Origin: Chloroflexota bacterium
Lineage (GTDB): Bacteria; Chloroflexota; Anaerolineae; J036; Brachytrichaceae
Length of the DNA stretch: 60,301 bases
Reading direction: 5' to 3'
NCBI GenBank assembly: GCA_023488685.1
Contig: JAMDDR010000560.1
Location: 1-60,301, forward strand
The notes under the pieces were generated by a model, which saw only the letters and a list, made by a program, of their open reading frames with translations, had not been told where the DNA came from and searched no databases. Below are positions 25,243 through 34,780 of this stretch, piece after piece (position 1 is the stretch's first letter; every line of letters starts with the position of its first letter). The position numbers and the translations under genes are program-made.

Positions 25243-27021
25243 ATGCGAATGACCAAATTGTTCAGCCAGACACTGCGTGAAGCGCCGGCAAACGCCGACG
25301 TCGTCAGCCATCAGTTGCTGCTGCGTGCCGGTTATATCCGCCAGCTTGGAACAGGCATTTTCAGTTACCTGCCGCTCGCGCGGCGCTCACTGTCAAAAGT
25401 CGAAAACATCATGCGCCAGGAGATCAACGCCATCGATGGGCAAGAGATCACCATGCCTGTCGTGCAACCGGCTGATATCTGGATGGAGACCAAGCGTTGG
25501 TATCAGATCGGTTCGGAAATGGGCCGCTTCCAGGACAAGAACGGTCACGACATGGCACTGGCGATGACGCACGAAGAAGTCGTGGGTGACCTGGTGCGCA
25601 AGGAAATCCGCTCATACCGGCAATTACCGGCACTCATCTACCATCTGCAGACCAAGTGGCGCGACGATCCACGCCCGCGTGCCGGGTTGATCCGCGTGCG
25701 CGAATTCACCATGTTGGATAGCTATAGCCTGGACACCGATTGGGATGGGCTTGATGCACAGTACCGCGCGCATTACCAGGCTTACTTCAACATCTACAAC
25801 CGCTGCAACCTGCCAGTCATCGCAGTCAAGTCAGATGTCGGCATGATGGGTGGCAAGCTGGCGCATGAATTCATGTATCTCACCCCCATTGGCGAAGATA
25901 CGTTGATGATTTGTGACCATTGTGGCTACACCGCCAACCGCCAGGTGGCTGTGTTCCGCAAGCAGCGCGGCCCAGACGAGTCGCCGTTGCCAATCCAGAA
26001 GGTACCGACACCAGGGGTGACGACGATCGATGACCTGGCAGCTTTTTTGAACATCCCTACGGCCAAAACAGCAAAGGCCGTCTTCGCAGTGGCCAGTGTC
26101 ATGCAGGCTGACGTACCGGTGGACAAGTTTGTTTTCGCCGTCGTGCGTGGCGACATGGAAGTGAATGAAACCAAACTCTCCAACGCAATAAAGGCACGCG
26201 ATCTGCGCCCGGCACAGGAGGATGAAATCCGCGCCATTGGGGCTGTGCCTGGTTATGGCTCACCGCTGGGTGTCCACGACGCGATCATCGTCGTCGACGA
26301 TGCTGTGGCACAATCGCCCAACCTGGTTGCCGGCGCAAATGAGACAGGCTATCACCTGCTCAACGTGAACTACGGACGCGATTACGGGGCTGATGTGGTG
26401 TGTGATATCGCTGCCGCATCAGAAGGGGATGCCTGCCCCAGGTGCAGCAACCCACTACGCGCAACACGTGGTGTGGAGGTAGGGAACATCTTCCAACTGG
26501 GCACACGCTATAGCGACGCCATGGGTTGCACATTCCTCGACGCACAAGGGCAGAAGCAGCCGGTCATCATGGGATCGTACGGCATCGGCGTAGGCCGCCT
26601 GCTCGCGTGCATTGCAGAAGAGCACCATGACGAAATGGGTCTGTGCTGGCCGATCACGGTCGCGCCCTACCAGGTTCACCTGATATTACTGCGGGGCGAC
26701 GACCAGACAGCCCAGATCGCGAACCGCGTGTACGGTGATCTGCAGGCTGCCGGGATCGAAGTCCTTTACGATGACCGTGAGGAACGCCCTGGCGTGAAAT
26801 TCATGGATGCGGACCTGATCGGCTTGCCCTTGCGTTTGACGGTGGGGGATCGTGCGCTCAAACGTGGCGGGCTTGAACTAAAGCAGAGGCGTGCGAAGGA
26901 TAGCGCCATCGTCCCCCTGGATGAGACAGTTTCCCACCTGAAGGCACAGATTGATTTGCTGCACGCAGAAATCGCCAGTCACTTACAAACGGTCACGTAT
27001 GAAACAGGAAGCGGGGCCTAA
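25243..27021 (+). CDS. proS: Proline-tRNA ligase (bacterial type)
   Basis: It charges tRNA-Pro and, through its insertion domain, hydrolyses mischarged Ala-tRNA-Pro. The protein has the class II motifs in order: GYIRQLGTGIFSYLPLARR (motif 1 region), PALIYHLQTKWRDDPRPRAG with REFTMLDSYS (motif 2), the INS editing domain (about 225-400), and GSYGIGVGRLLACIAEEHHD (motif 3), then the anticodon domain. Its length, 592 residues, is typical. ATG 25243 is preferred over 25237 because CGGAG lies 7 bases upstream. Confidence 0.96.
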   Translation: MRMTKLFSQTLREAPANADVVSHQLLLRAGYIRQLGTGIFSYLPLARRSLSKVENIMRQEINAIDGQEITMPVVQPADIWMETKRWYQIGSEMGRFQDKNGHDMALAMTHEEVVGDLVRKEIRSYRQLPALIYHLQTKWRDDPRPRAGLIRVREFTMLDSYSLDTDWDGLDAQYRAHYQAYFNIYNRCNLPVIAVKSDVGMMGGKLAHEFMYLTPIGEDTLMICDHCGYTANRQVAVFRKQRGPDESPLPIQKVPTPGVTTIDDLAAFLNIPTAKTAKAVFAVASVMQADVPVDKFVFAVVRGDMEVNETKLSNAIKARDLRPAQEDEIRAIGAVPGYGSPLGVHDAIIVVDDAVAQSPNLVAGANETGYHLLNVNYGRDYGADVVCDIAAASEGDACPRCSNPLRATRGVEVGNIFQLGTRYSDAMGCTFLDAQGQKQPVIMGSYGIGVGRLLACIAEEHHDEMGLCWPITVAPYQVHLILLRGDDQTAQIANRVYGDLQAAGIEVLYDDREERPGVKFMDADLIGLPLRLTVGDRALKRGGLELKQRRAKDSAIVPLDETVSHLKAQIDLLHAEIASHLQTVTYETGSGA

Positions 27022-27064
27022 AGACAAGGGATTTAGGCCCCGAATCGGCTCCAACGTGCGAACC

Positions 27065-29893
27065 CTAACGCGGTTCCCACTTCATCGCGTCAAAGGCGAC
27101 CAGGAGTGTTTTGTCCGGCTCAAAGGTCACGTCGGTCAACTCCACATAATCCTCTTCGTTGCCGCGGAAGCGGTAGGTTCCCAGCGATACCCAGCGGTCG
27201 CCGTTAGCCGCCTGACTGACGGCCCGCACCGTACGCCCTTCGGCGTGCGAAACGACGTAGCGCGCCTGCGATGTCGTCGTGTAGCGCTCCGGGATAAAGG
27301 CAAATACCTCGTAGCGTCCCGGCGCCAGGCGCGCATACCAACGCGCCGTGTTGGTGTCGGATCGTGCTGCATCGGCGTTGCGGGACCAGGTCAGGCGGCT
27401 GCCATATCCTTCTGGCGCAGTGTTCCAGTCTGCCACACGGTTGCGGTCGAAGCCCGCATCCGTATCATCGACGATGGCCGTCTGCTGCTGAGTTGCCTGT
27501 GGAATTCCCCGCCAGGCCAGTTGGATCGATGCCCAGCCAGTGTTCTCAAAATACTCAAGCTTGATCGTCGTGTCACCACCACTCAGGTAGATTTCGCCGT
27601 CGTACGGCCGTGGCCCCTGCACCTGCCACGCGTCGATCAGCAAACGATTATTCACCCATAGCCGTGCACCATCATCCGGGATGATGGTGAAGCGATACCA
27701 ACCTGCGGACAGATTCACTGCGCGCGTCCAGCGCGCCGAGAACGTATCGGCATTCACGACGCCTGGCGCGGGTGAGTTGTCACCCCAGTTAAAGTTGACA
27801 TCCTGGTCATCGCGCACCAACACCGCTGGACCGGTGAGATTGACGTTGTTGAAGTATTCGCCGCGCCAGTTGGTGATTGCTGCACCAATCGGCTCCCACG
27901 ACAGCCGCGCCGATGCTACACCGCTATCCTCGTAATACTCCATCCTCACCGGTGTCGCGCCGGATAAATAGACATCCGCCGTGTAACGTTGGGCCACCTG
28001 CACCTGCCAGGCATTGATGAGCAGTTGGTTGTTCACGTACAAGCGACTCCCATCATCTGACGTCACAGTGAAGCGATACCATCCAGGTATAAAACTGAGT
28101 GTGCGCGTCCACCGCACCGAGAACGTGTCGATGCCGACGACATCCGGCGCGGGGGACCCAACATCCCAGTTGAAGTTGATGTTCGTATCGTCACGCACGA
28201 GCACGGGAGTGCCACTCATGCCGGTGTTGTTAAAGTACTCTCCGCGCCAGTTGTCGATATTCGGGGTTGACTGCGTCCACGTCAAACGGGCAGATGCAGT
28301 CCCGCCACCATCAAAATACTCCAGGCGAATGCCCACTGCGCCCCCAGGGAGATCGATCTCGCCGGCATTCGCTGTCGCCGGTTGAATGCGCCAGACGTCG
28401 ACAATCAACTGATCGTTCACCCAGAGACGTACTCCATCATCACTCGTCACCACAAAGCGATACCTGCCAGCCGGCAGGTTTAGGCTGCGCGTCCACCGAA
28501 CGGAGAAGCCATCGGTATTGATTGCACCCGGCGAGGGCGAACCAAGCTCCCAGTTGAAATTGACGTCACCGTCATCGCGCAACAAAGCCGGTGTTCCATT
28601 CAGGGATACGTTGTTGAAGTACTCGCCCCGCCAGTTACGGATCACCGTATCCGACTGCGCCCACGACAATACTGCAGCCGCCAGGCCTGCGCTGTCAAAG
28701 TACTCCATACGAATCGACGTGGCGCCGCCGGGCAGGTAGATATTGGCAGCATACGTTTGTTGCGACTGTACCTGCCAGGTGTCCAGCAGCAACTGGTCGT
28801 TGACCCACAGCCGGCCACCATCATCGACGGTCATGCTGAAACGATACCAACCCGCCGCCATGTTGATCGAGCGCGTCCAGCGCACTGAAAAGTTGTCCGC
28901 GTTGATGGTGCCGGCGGCCGGCGAGCCGTCTCTCCAGTTAAAGTTAATGCTGGGATCATCCCGCACGAGGGCTGGCGATCCGCCTAATGAAGCATTGTTA
29001 AAATACTCGCCGCGCCAGTTATAGATCGTCGAGGGAACAGGGGTGTAATCCCACGATAGACTGGCAGCCGCATTCCCAGAAGCCTCGTAGTATTCCATCC
29101 GGATGGCTGTTTGTCCACCAGGCAAACTGATAGCCGCCTCGCGCGTCGTCGCCGGCTGGATCTGCCAGTAGTCCAGGACAAGCTGGTTGTTGACCCATAA
29201 CCGGCCGCCGTCATCTGTGGCCATCTTAAAGCGATGCATCCCCGCGGGCAGATCGAGCGTGCGTGTCCATCGTACAGAGAAGTTGTCACCATTCACCACA
29301 CCCGGCGCGGGTGAGCCGCTCTGCCAGGTGAAACTGATCTGTGCGTCGTCACGCACCATGACCGGTGCGCCACCCAGAGTTGTGTTGTTATAGTATTCAC
29401 CGCGCCAGTTGACGATATTTGACCCCACGGACTGCCATGAGAAGCTTACCTGGGCCTGGCCCGTATCCTCGAAGTACTCCACCACGAGCAAGTGCTCGCC
29501 TGCGCTCATGCTACGGTTTGCGTTGACGGTCTTTACCGGGTGCGTGGACCATTCGTTGATGATCAACTCGTTATCAATCCACACGCGCACGCCGTCATCG
29601 CTCGTGGCAGTGAAACGGTAGAAGCCCGACATGAAATCGATGCGCCGTACCCAACGCGCCGAGAAACCGTCTGTGTTGACCATGTAATCAGGCGCACCAT
29701 ACCCCCAACGATGATCGATGTCCCCTTCCGAACGATTTAACACGGCAGACCCCGAAAGCGCCGTATTGTTCCAGTAGGACGCAATCCAACTGGAATCAGC
29801 AAACGCTGGCGCAACGGTATCTGCAGCGAAAACAGGCACCGGTAGCACAAGTGCGGCGATCATCACCATCATGGTTCGTATCCGCTTTAACAT
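27065..29893 (-). CDS. Secreted six-PA14-domain protein with golvesin-like C-terminal domain
   Basis: A 942-residue secreted protein. A signal peptide (MLKRIRTMMVMIAALVLPVPVFA) is followed by six PA14-type beta domains of about 125 residues. The first is marked by SWIASYWNNTALSG; the other five begin with an NWRGEYFNN-type motif and contain a W-R pair and an SDDG(V/G)RLWVN calcium-type loop. After about residue 800 comes a golvesin/xylan-esterase-type accessory domain (IVDDTDAGF, WYARLAPGRYEVFAFIP, DRWVSLGTYRF). PA14 domains commonly bind glycans, so this is probably a cell-surface adhesin or glycan-binding protein; no catalytic domain is seen. ATG 29893 has GGGGAG 7-8 bases upstream and is preferred over 29908. 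Confidence 0.85.
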   Translation of the reverse strand: MLKRIRTMMVMIAALVLPVPVFAADTVAPAFADSSWIASYWNNTALSGSAVLNRSEGDIDHRWGYGAPDYMVNTDGFSARWVRRIDFMSGFYRFTATSDDGVRVWIDNELIINEWSTHPVKTVNANRSMSAGEHLLVVEYFEDTGQAQVSFSWQSVGSNIVNWRGEYYNNTTLGGAPVMVRDDAQISFTWQSGSPAPGVVNGDNFSVRWTRTLDLPAGMHRFKMATDDGGRLWVNNQLVLDYWQIQPATTREAAISLPGGQTAIRMEYYEASGNAAASLSWDYTPVPSTIYNWRGEYFNNASLGGSPALVRDDPSINFNWRDGSPAAGTINADNFSVRWTRSINMAAGWYRFSMTVDDGGRLWVNDQLLLDTWQVQSQQTYAANIYLPGGATSIRMEYFDSAGLAAAVLSWAQSDTVIRNWRGEYFNNVSLNGTPALLRDDGDVNFNWELGSPSPGAINTDGFSVRWTRSLNLPAGRYRFVVTSDDGVRLWVNDQLIVDVWRIQPATANAGEIDLPGGAVGIRLEYFDGGGTASARLTWTQSTPNIDNWRGEYFNNTGMSGTPVLVRDDTNINFNWDVGSPAPDVVGIDTFSVRWTRTLSFIPGWYRFTVTSDDGSRLYVNNQLLINAWQVQVAQRYTADVYLSGATPVRMEYYEDSGVASARLSWEPIGAAITNWRGEYFNNVNLTGPAVLVRDDQDVNFNWGDNSPAPGVVNADTFSARWTRAVNLSAGWYRFTIIPDDGARLWVNNRLLIDAWQVQGPRPYDGEIYLSGGDTTIKLEYFENTGWASIQLAWRGIPQATQQQTAIVDDTDAGFDRNRVADWNTAPEGYGSRLTWSRNADAARSDTNTARWYARLAPGRYEVFAFIPERYTTTSQARYVVSHAEGRTVRAVSQAANGDRWVSLGTYRFRGNEEDYVELTDVTFEPDKTLLVAFDAMKWEPR

Positions 29894-30145
29894 GATATAT
29901 CTCCCCATATGCTCTCAGACAACGTTGCGTTCAAAATCGGTGTCCAATATCTGGCGCTGGCATGCTCGCGTTTCACATGCCATAGGACACACCCACAGAC
30001 TGATCGGATCGCCAATCCGGGCACACCAATGCGCGGTGAACCCACGAAAGGGACGCGGGCGCAAAAGGATTATAGATGCTATGCCCATGCACAGGCTGCG
30101 GAAAAACGCAATCGCATAAATGACACAACCGAAGATAATACGGCC
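29894..30145. other. Divergent intergenic region
   Basis: The 252 bases separate the PA14 gene (minus) from the nine-gene plus-strand cluster, so promoters for both must lie here. I see no convincing -35/-10 pair, hairpin or riboswitch-like structure. Confidence 0.4.
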
Positions 30146-31078
30146 ATGTCAATCAACTTCGTGATGGAAAGACGAACGCTGGAGGGCACTGCAATCGCCG
30201 TCACACCCATCGGGCTTGGGGGGGCATGGCTTGGCCACGTGCCTGGCAACAGCCACCGTGATGAAGACGCTGGCATTGCTACGGTATTGCGTGCATTGGA
30301 ATTGGGCATTCGCCTGATCGATACCTCAGGTGGATATGGCGACAGTGAACGCATCATCGGCCTGGCTTTGCGCGAATGGTACCGGCGCGGAGGCCGGCGC
30401 GAGGACATTGTCATTTCAACCAAGACCGGCACACGTACGCAACCTCGCGACTATTCAGCGGGCGCAACGCACCGGAGTGTGGAAACAAGCCTGCAGTTGC
30501 TGCAAACGGACTACATCGACGTACTGCTGGTTCACGATCCGCATACACTTGACCCGGTATTCGCACCAGGGGGTGCGTTGGAGGTTCTTCAGCATCTAAA
30601 AGCCCAGGGAACCATCCATGCCATCGGGTTGGGCGTACGCAACCATCAGCACCATATGCGCTGTATTACCAGCGGTCATTTCGATATGGTGCTGACATAC
30701 GGTGACTACAATCTATTGAATCAAAGCGCTGCTGCCGATATCCTCCCCACCGCCGAGCAACATCATGTCGCGGTATTCAATGCGATGGTGGTCGAATATG
30801 GTTTGCTGAGTGGACGTGATCCACTCGTCGTGACTGCCCAGAGAAAAGACCAGCACCCGGACAAGGTACAAAAAGCGCGCGCACTGTGGGAATGGGCTCA
30901 ATCGCATCACATCGATTTATTGTCGGTGGCTTTGCAGTATAGTGCGCGTGATCCACGCATCGCATCAACCCTGGTAGGCGCTGCGCGTCCCGAGGAGATC
31001 GAGGCAGATTTACAGGCATTTGCCCAACCGATTCCAGACACGGTGTGGACTGATCTGCACGAGCAGTTTGGACTATAA
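30146..31078 (+). CDS. Aldo/keto reductase, sugar dehydrogenase-like
   Basis: A 310-residue aldo/keto reductase starting MSINFVMERRTL (the frame is open upstream to 29909 but without family similarity). IGLGGAWLG, the RLIDTSGGYGDSERIIG segment (Asp and Tyr), STKTG (Lys) and LLVHDPHT (His) supply the catalytic tetrad. The sequence resembles D-threo-aldose/L-fucose dehydrogenases, which oxidise free sugars. It is the first gene of a plus-strand cluster of glycoside-related genes, 3 bases before the next, which supports a role in oxidising or reducing a released sugar. Confidence 0.88.
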   Translation: MSINFVMERRTLEGTAIAVTPIGLGGAWLGHVPGNSHRDEDAGIATVLRALELGIRLIDTSGGYGDSERIIGLALREWYRRGGRREDIVISTKTGTRTQPRDYSAGATHRSVETSLQLLQTDYIDVLLVHDPHTLDPVFAPGGALEVLQHLKAQGTIHAIGLGVRNHQHHMRCITSGHFDMVLTYGDYNLLNQSAAADILPTAEQHHVAVFNAMVVEYGLLSGRDPLVVTAQRKDQHPDKVQKARALWEWAQSHHIDLLSVALQYSARDPRIASTLVGAARPEEIEADLQAFAQPIPDTVWTDLHEQFGL

Positions 31079-31081
31079 ACC

Positions 31082-32350
31082 ATGAATCTTGGTACCTCGA
31101 AATCAACCATCACACCGCCTGCCGGTACCCCCCTGGCAGGCTATGGCTTCCGCGATCACGGCGCCGAGGCAGTGCTCGACGACCTGGAGGTGCGCGTCCT
31201 ATGGTTCCAGGATGACGTGACACCCTCAAGCGCTGTCTGTATCGTCACGGCGGATCTCATCGGTTTTGACACAACCCTGACGGATGACCTGCGAACAGCG
31301 TTGACCCTGGCACACGGCATTACGCCTGAACGCGTGTTGCTCACTGCCAGCCATACCCATTCCGGCCCACAGACATGTGCTGGCTTGACTGACGTGGGCA
31401 CGCCCGTGCCAGAGGTTATCGCAAAAGTGCGGCAGCAGATTCTCGCTGCCGTGGCAACAGCAAAGCTGAACCTGCGGCCTGTCATTCTGCGCGCGGGACA
31501 AGGGCATTGTGAGGGTTACGCAGTGAATCGGCGCGTCATCCATGATGGCAGGGTCATCATGGAACCGAATCCCGATGGTATCCGCGACGACACCGTTACG
31601 GTCATCGCCTGTCATGATGCCACGGATGACACTCCCGTGGCCGTACTGTTCCACTACACCTGCCACCCAACCACGATGGGCGACTATCGCATCACCGCCG
31701 ATTACCCGGGCGCAGCCCGCCGGCACGTCGAGCAGGCGCTTGGCGGTGGGATCGCCGCATTTTTACAAGGTTGCTGCGGAGACGTGCGGCCCAACTGCAC
31801 CTTGATCGGCGGCAAGCAATTCCGCCGTGGCCAGCCCGAAGACGTCGCCGCGTTTGGCACGGCACTCGGCGAAACAGTGTTGCACATTCTCCAGGGTCCC
31901 ATGATCCCGCTGAAAACAGCACTTGGCGGCAAATCAAGCATCATTGATCTGCCATTGGCGCGCGACCGTGATCCGGTTACCCTCGAATACACCCGTCGCA
32001 CGGGCACTGGCCCGGAAGGGGAACCATCGCGCTCGCTCGCCGAGGATATCCGCCGGCCGCTGGCACTGCAGCGCATCGATCTGGCCGAAGAAGTCAGCCT
32101 GATCGCCATGGGTGGAGAAGTGTGTTGCGACTACGGCCATTTCATTAGAGGGCTGGCGGCTGGCAGGCTTGTGCTGCCGTTGGGCTATTCGAACGGTCTC
32201 ATTGGATATATCCCATCCGCTCGCATGTTTCCCGAGGGCGGTTATGAGGTGGAAGGATCGTGTCCATACTTCGGTCTGCCCCGGCCCTTTAGCCCAGACA
32301 TCGAATCAGTGATTCACGCGGGTGTGCGTTCACTGATGTGCGTTCACTGA
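31082..32350 (+). CDS. Neutral/alkaline ceramidase N-terminal domain-like hydrolase
   Basis: A 422-residue cytoplasmic protein matching the N-terminal domain of neutral ceramidases. The opening KSTITPPAGTPLAGYG, LTASHTHSGPQTCAG (zinc-site histidines), LFHYTCHPTTMG, and GGGIAAFLQGCCGDVRPN (catalytic Ser region replaced by Gly-Cys-Cys-Gly) are recognisable. The C-terminal immunoglobulin-like domain of true ceramidases is absent. Such short members are frequent in bacterial carbohydrate clusters, and their substrate is unknown; amide or ester hydrolysis on a sugar derivative is plausible. The last codons and the stop are provided by a 14-bp tandem repeat. Confidence 0.8.
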   Translation: MNLGTSKSTITPPAGTPLAGYGFRDHGAEAVLDDLEVRVLWFQDDVTPSSAVCIVTADLIGFDTTLTDDLRTALTLAHGITPERVLLTASHTHSGPQTCAGLTDVGTPVPEVIAKVRQQILAAVATAKLNLRPVILRAGQGHCEGYAVNRRVIHDGRVIMEPNPDGIRDDTVTVIACHDATDDTPVAVLFHYTCHPTTMGDYRITADYPGAARRHVEQALGGGIAAFLQGCCGDVRPNCTLIGGKQFRRGQPEDVAAFGTALGETVLHILQGPMIPLKTALGGKSSIIDLPLARDRDPVTLEYTRRTGTGPEGEPSRSLAEDIRRPLALQRIDLAEEVSLIAMGGEVCCDYGHFIRGLAAGRLVLPLGYSNGLIGYIPSARMFPEGGYEVEGSCPYFGLPRPFSPDIESVIHAGVRSLMCVH

Positions 32351-32364
32351 TGTGCGTTCACTTA
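32323..32364 (+). repeat. 14-bp tandem repeat across a stop codon
   Basis: TGTGCGTTCACTGA occurs twice and then a third time ending in TTA. The stop TGA of the ceramidase-like gene (32348-32350) lies at the end of the second unit. Since 14 is not a multiple of 3, each change in copy number would alter the C-terminus. Confidence 0.9.
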
Positions 32365-32594
32365 TGAATACAGGTTAGTTAAGCGGCACCATTGCCGCTC
32401 CGATTGCTACCATGCGAGCAGGCATATCAGTAAATCGCATACGAAACCGATTTGGTCATATACTCATTCTGCAAAAGTGCGTAACTGCTGATAGCTACGA
32501 GATAGATGCGCATCTTCCCATGGGCGTCACCGCAACAGCCCGGCATGAGCTGTGCGCGTACCCATAACGGCTGCGACCAGATATGAGGCAAACA
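32365..32594 (+). other. Intergenic leader of the glycyl radical enzyme gene
   Basis: A break of about 230 bases inside an otherwise tightly packed cluster. It contains a short hairpin (AGCGGCA 32382-32388 with TGCCGCT 32393-32399) and a weak -10-like TATACT at 32459. It may be an internal promoter. The segment ACCGATTTGGT is a loose palindrome. No riboswitch is recognised. Confidence 0.35.
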
Positions 32595-34751
32595 ATGAGC
32601 AATACAGATCTATTGGAACTGGATCTGCCATTTATTCGAAGTGCCGAACCGGCCGAACGCATCAAGACGCTACGCCAGCGTTGCCGGCAACGTAAACAGC
32701 TTTGTGGCGGCTGGCAATACCGGCGAATCCTGGCTGCCGAATCATTGGAAAAAAGCCAGGATCTACCGTGGCAACGCCGTGCGGGGCTGCGTGCCCGTGA
32801 CATCTTGAAGGGAATGCCGCTCGAACTCGACGACCTCGAGTTACTCGCAGGCAGGCCAATGCCCTGGGACGATAATCTAAAAGCAGCGTTGGTTCGCGCC
32901 GATGTTCTGTTGCAGCAGATGCCCGCCAGCGGTGGCCAGACCGGCCATTGTGAGCTGGAACTATCGCGCATCTTTGCACGCGGCATGGATGGCTTACGTG
33001 ACGATATCACTGTTCTCAACGCACAAGCGACCGGGCCGGCTGCAGACACATACCAGTCTTTCCTGGATGCGCTTGAGGGTTTGAGTGCACTCATCGAGAA
33101 TGCCGCTTCGACGGCCGAACGGGCTGTCACACTGGCTTCGCCGGCACGCGCTGGCGAGCTGGCTGAGATCATCAGCAGTTGCAGGCACATCGCACACCAG
33201 CCGCCACGCTCGTTCCGCGAGGCGATCCAGTTGCTATGGTTGATCGATCTTGGCACAATGCTCGCAGACGAGGTCGGGTTGGTTGTGCCGGGGCATCTGG
33301 ATCGCACGCTGTGGCCATTCTATAAGCGCGATATCGCGGACGGTAATATCACACGCACCCAGGCGCTGGAACTGATCGAATGCCTGTACGTGCTGATCAA
33401 CGAGTTCATCCCCGATGGCCTGGCGATGAGCGTCATGGTCGGTGGGCGTGATGTCGAGGGTAATGACGTCACCAATGACATCTCCTATTTGTGCCTGGAA
33501 GCGCTGCGGCGTACACGCATGATCTACCCCACGGTGGGCATCTGCCGACACGAGGGAACACCGGTCGGGCTGATCGAACTGGCCATAAACCTGATCGTCG
33601 ATGGCCTATCCACGCCAGCGTTCTTCAACGATGACACGATCCAACGTGGATTGAAAGCACTGGGCGTGCCGGCTAAGGACGCCTGCAACTATATCAATTC
33701 GACCTGTGTCGAAATCACCCCTGTCGGTAGAAGTAACGTGTGGGTGGCAAGCCCCTATTTCAACTTGCCCGGAACACTGCTTGAGGAGATCACCGCACAG
33801 GCAGCATCTGAAACACCGGTCGCCGGCTTCGACGTGTTCCTCAGCGCGTATCAACGACGATTGGCCGCCAAGATCAAGATGGCTGTTGACGAACAGAACG
33901 AGTTGCGCGAGCGGCGGCGCCAGTACGGACGCAAGCCCCTCCAGAGCGTTTTTACCCGCGACTGCCTGGAACGTGGGCGCGACATCGACGATGGCGGAGC
34001 GCACTATAACTGGGTCGAGTGCAGTTTCGTTGGCCTGGCGAACCTGGCCGATTCGCTTTATGTTATTGAGCAAGAAATATATATCCTGCGCAATATGAAT
34101 CTGGGTGAGATGTGCCGCGTGTTAGATGGCAATTTCGCTGGCTGTGAGTCCATCCGGCAACGGTTCATCCATAAATATCCCAAGTACGGGAACGGCAACG
34201 CCGACGTCGACCACTTCGTTCAGCAGATGACCGCGTTTATACGGGACAGTTGCCATGGTCATCACATGCTGCCGGATGGTGCCCCCTTTGTGCCCGGCAC
34301 ATTCTGCTGGATTATGCACGAGCAATTAGGCAAGAATACGGGGGCGACACCTGACGGGCGGCTCGCAGGGGTGGCGCTGGCCGATGCCGCGGGACCAGCA
34401 CAGGGTCGTGAGAAGCATGGTCCCACCGCTGCTATCCGTAGCACCACCAGTTGGGACCATTCGGTCATGATCGGCGGTCTGGCATACAACATGAAGTTCA
34501 ATGCCGGGCTCTTTGCCTCCCCCGATGCGTGCATGCAGTTACGCGATCTGGTGCTCACCTATCTGCGCCTGGGCGGGTTTGAGACACAAATCAACATCCT
34601 CAACCGTGATACGCTGTTAGAGGCCAGGCAGCATCCGGATCAATACGCCGATCTGGTGGTCCGAATCGGCGGATACTGTGATTACTTCACACGCCTTTCG
34701 CCGCGTATGCAGGATGAACTCATCATGCGCGCGGAATTCGAGACAATTTAG
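32595..34751 (+). CDS. Glycyl radical enzyme (pyruvate formate-lyase superfamily), uncharacterised clade
   Basis: A 718-residue member of the oxygen-sensitive glycyl radical superfamily. The active-site thiyl cysteine is Cys371 in NSTCVEITPVGRSN, with the Glu two residues on that is typical of dehydratases, lyases and decarboxylases (PFL itself has a Cys pair). The C-terminal radical motif is RIGGYCDYF, with the glycine at 693, in place of the usual RVxGY(A/S). Other landmarks: HQPPRSFREAIQLLW near residue 200 and LGKNTGATPDGRLAG near 580. No radical-SAM activase lies anywhere in the window. ATG 32595 is chosen because GAGG is 6 bases upstream. The substrate is unknown; context implies a sugar, cyclitol or related polyol. 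Confidence 0.9.
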   Translation: MSNTDLLELDLPFIRSAEPAERIKTLRQRCRQRKQLCGGWQYRRILAAESLEKSQDLPWQRRAGLRARDILKGMPLELDDLELLAGRPMPWDDNLKAALVRADVLLQQMPASGGQTGHCELELSRIFARGMDGLRDDITVLNAQATGPAADTYQSFLDALEGLSALIENAASTAERAVTLASPARAGELAEIISSCRHIAHQPPRSFREAIQLLWLIDLGTMLADEVGLVVPGHLDRTLWPFYKRDIADGNITRTQALELIECLYVLINEFIPDGLAMSVMVGGRDVEGNDVTNDISYLCLEALRRTRMIYPTVGICRHEGTPVGLIELAINLIVDGLSTPAFFNDDTIQRGLKALGVPAKDACNYINSTCVEITPVGRSNVWVASPYFNLPGTLLEEITAQAASETPVAGFDVFLSAYQRRLAAKIKMAVDEQNELRERRRQYGRKPLQSVFTRDCLERGRDIDDGGAHYNWVECSFVGLANLADSLYVIEQEIYILRNMNLGEMCRVLDGNFAGCESIRQRFIHKYPKYGNGNADVDHFVQQMTAFIRDSCHGHHMLPDGAPFVPGTFCWIMHEQLGKNTGATPDGRLAGVALADAAGPAQGREKHGPTAAIRSTTSWDHSVMIGGLAYNMKFNAGLFASPDACMQLRDLVLTYLRLGGFETQINILNRDTLLEARQHPDQYADLVVRIGGYCDYFTRLSPRMQDELIMRAEFETI

Positions 34752-34780
34752 GGCATAGGCTGTGCACCTTTTAACATGCC

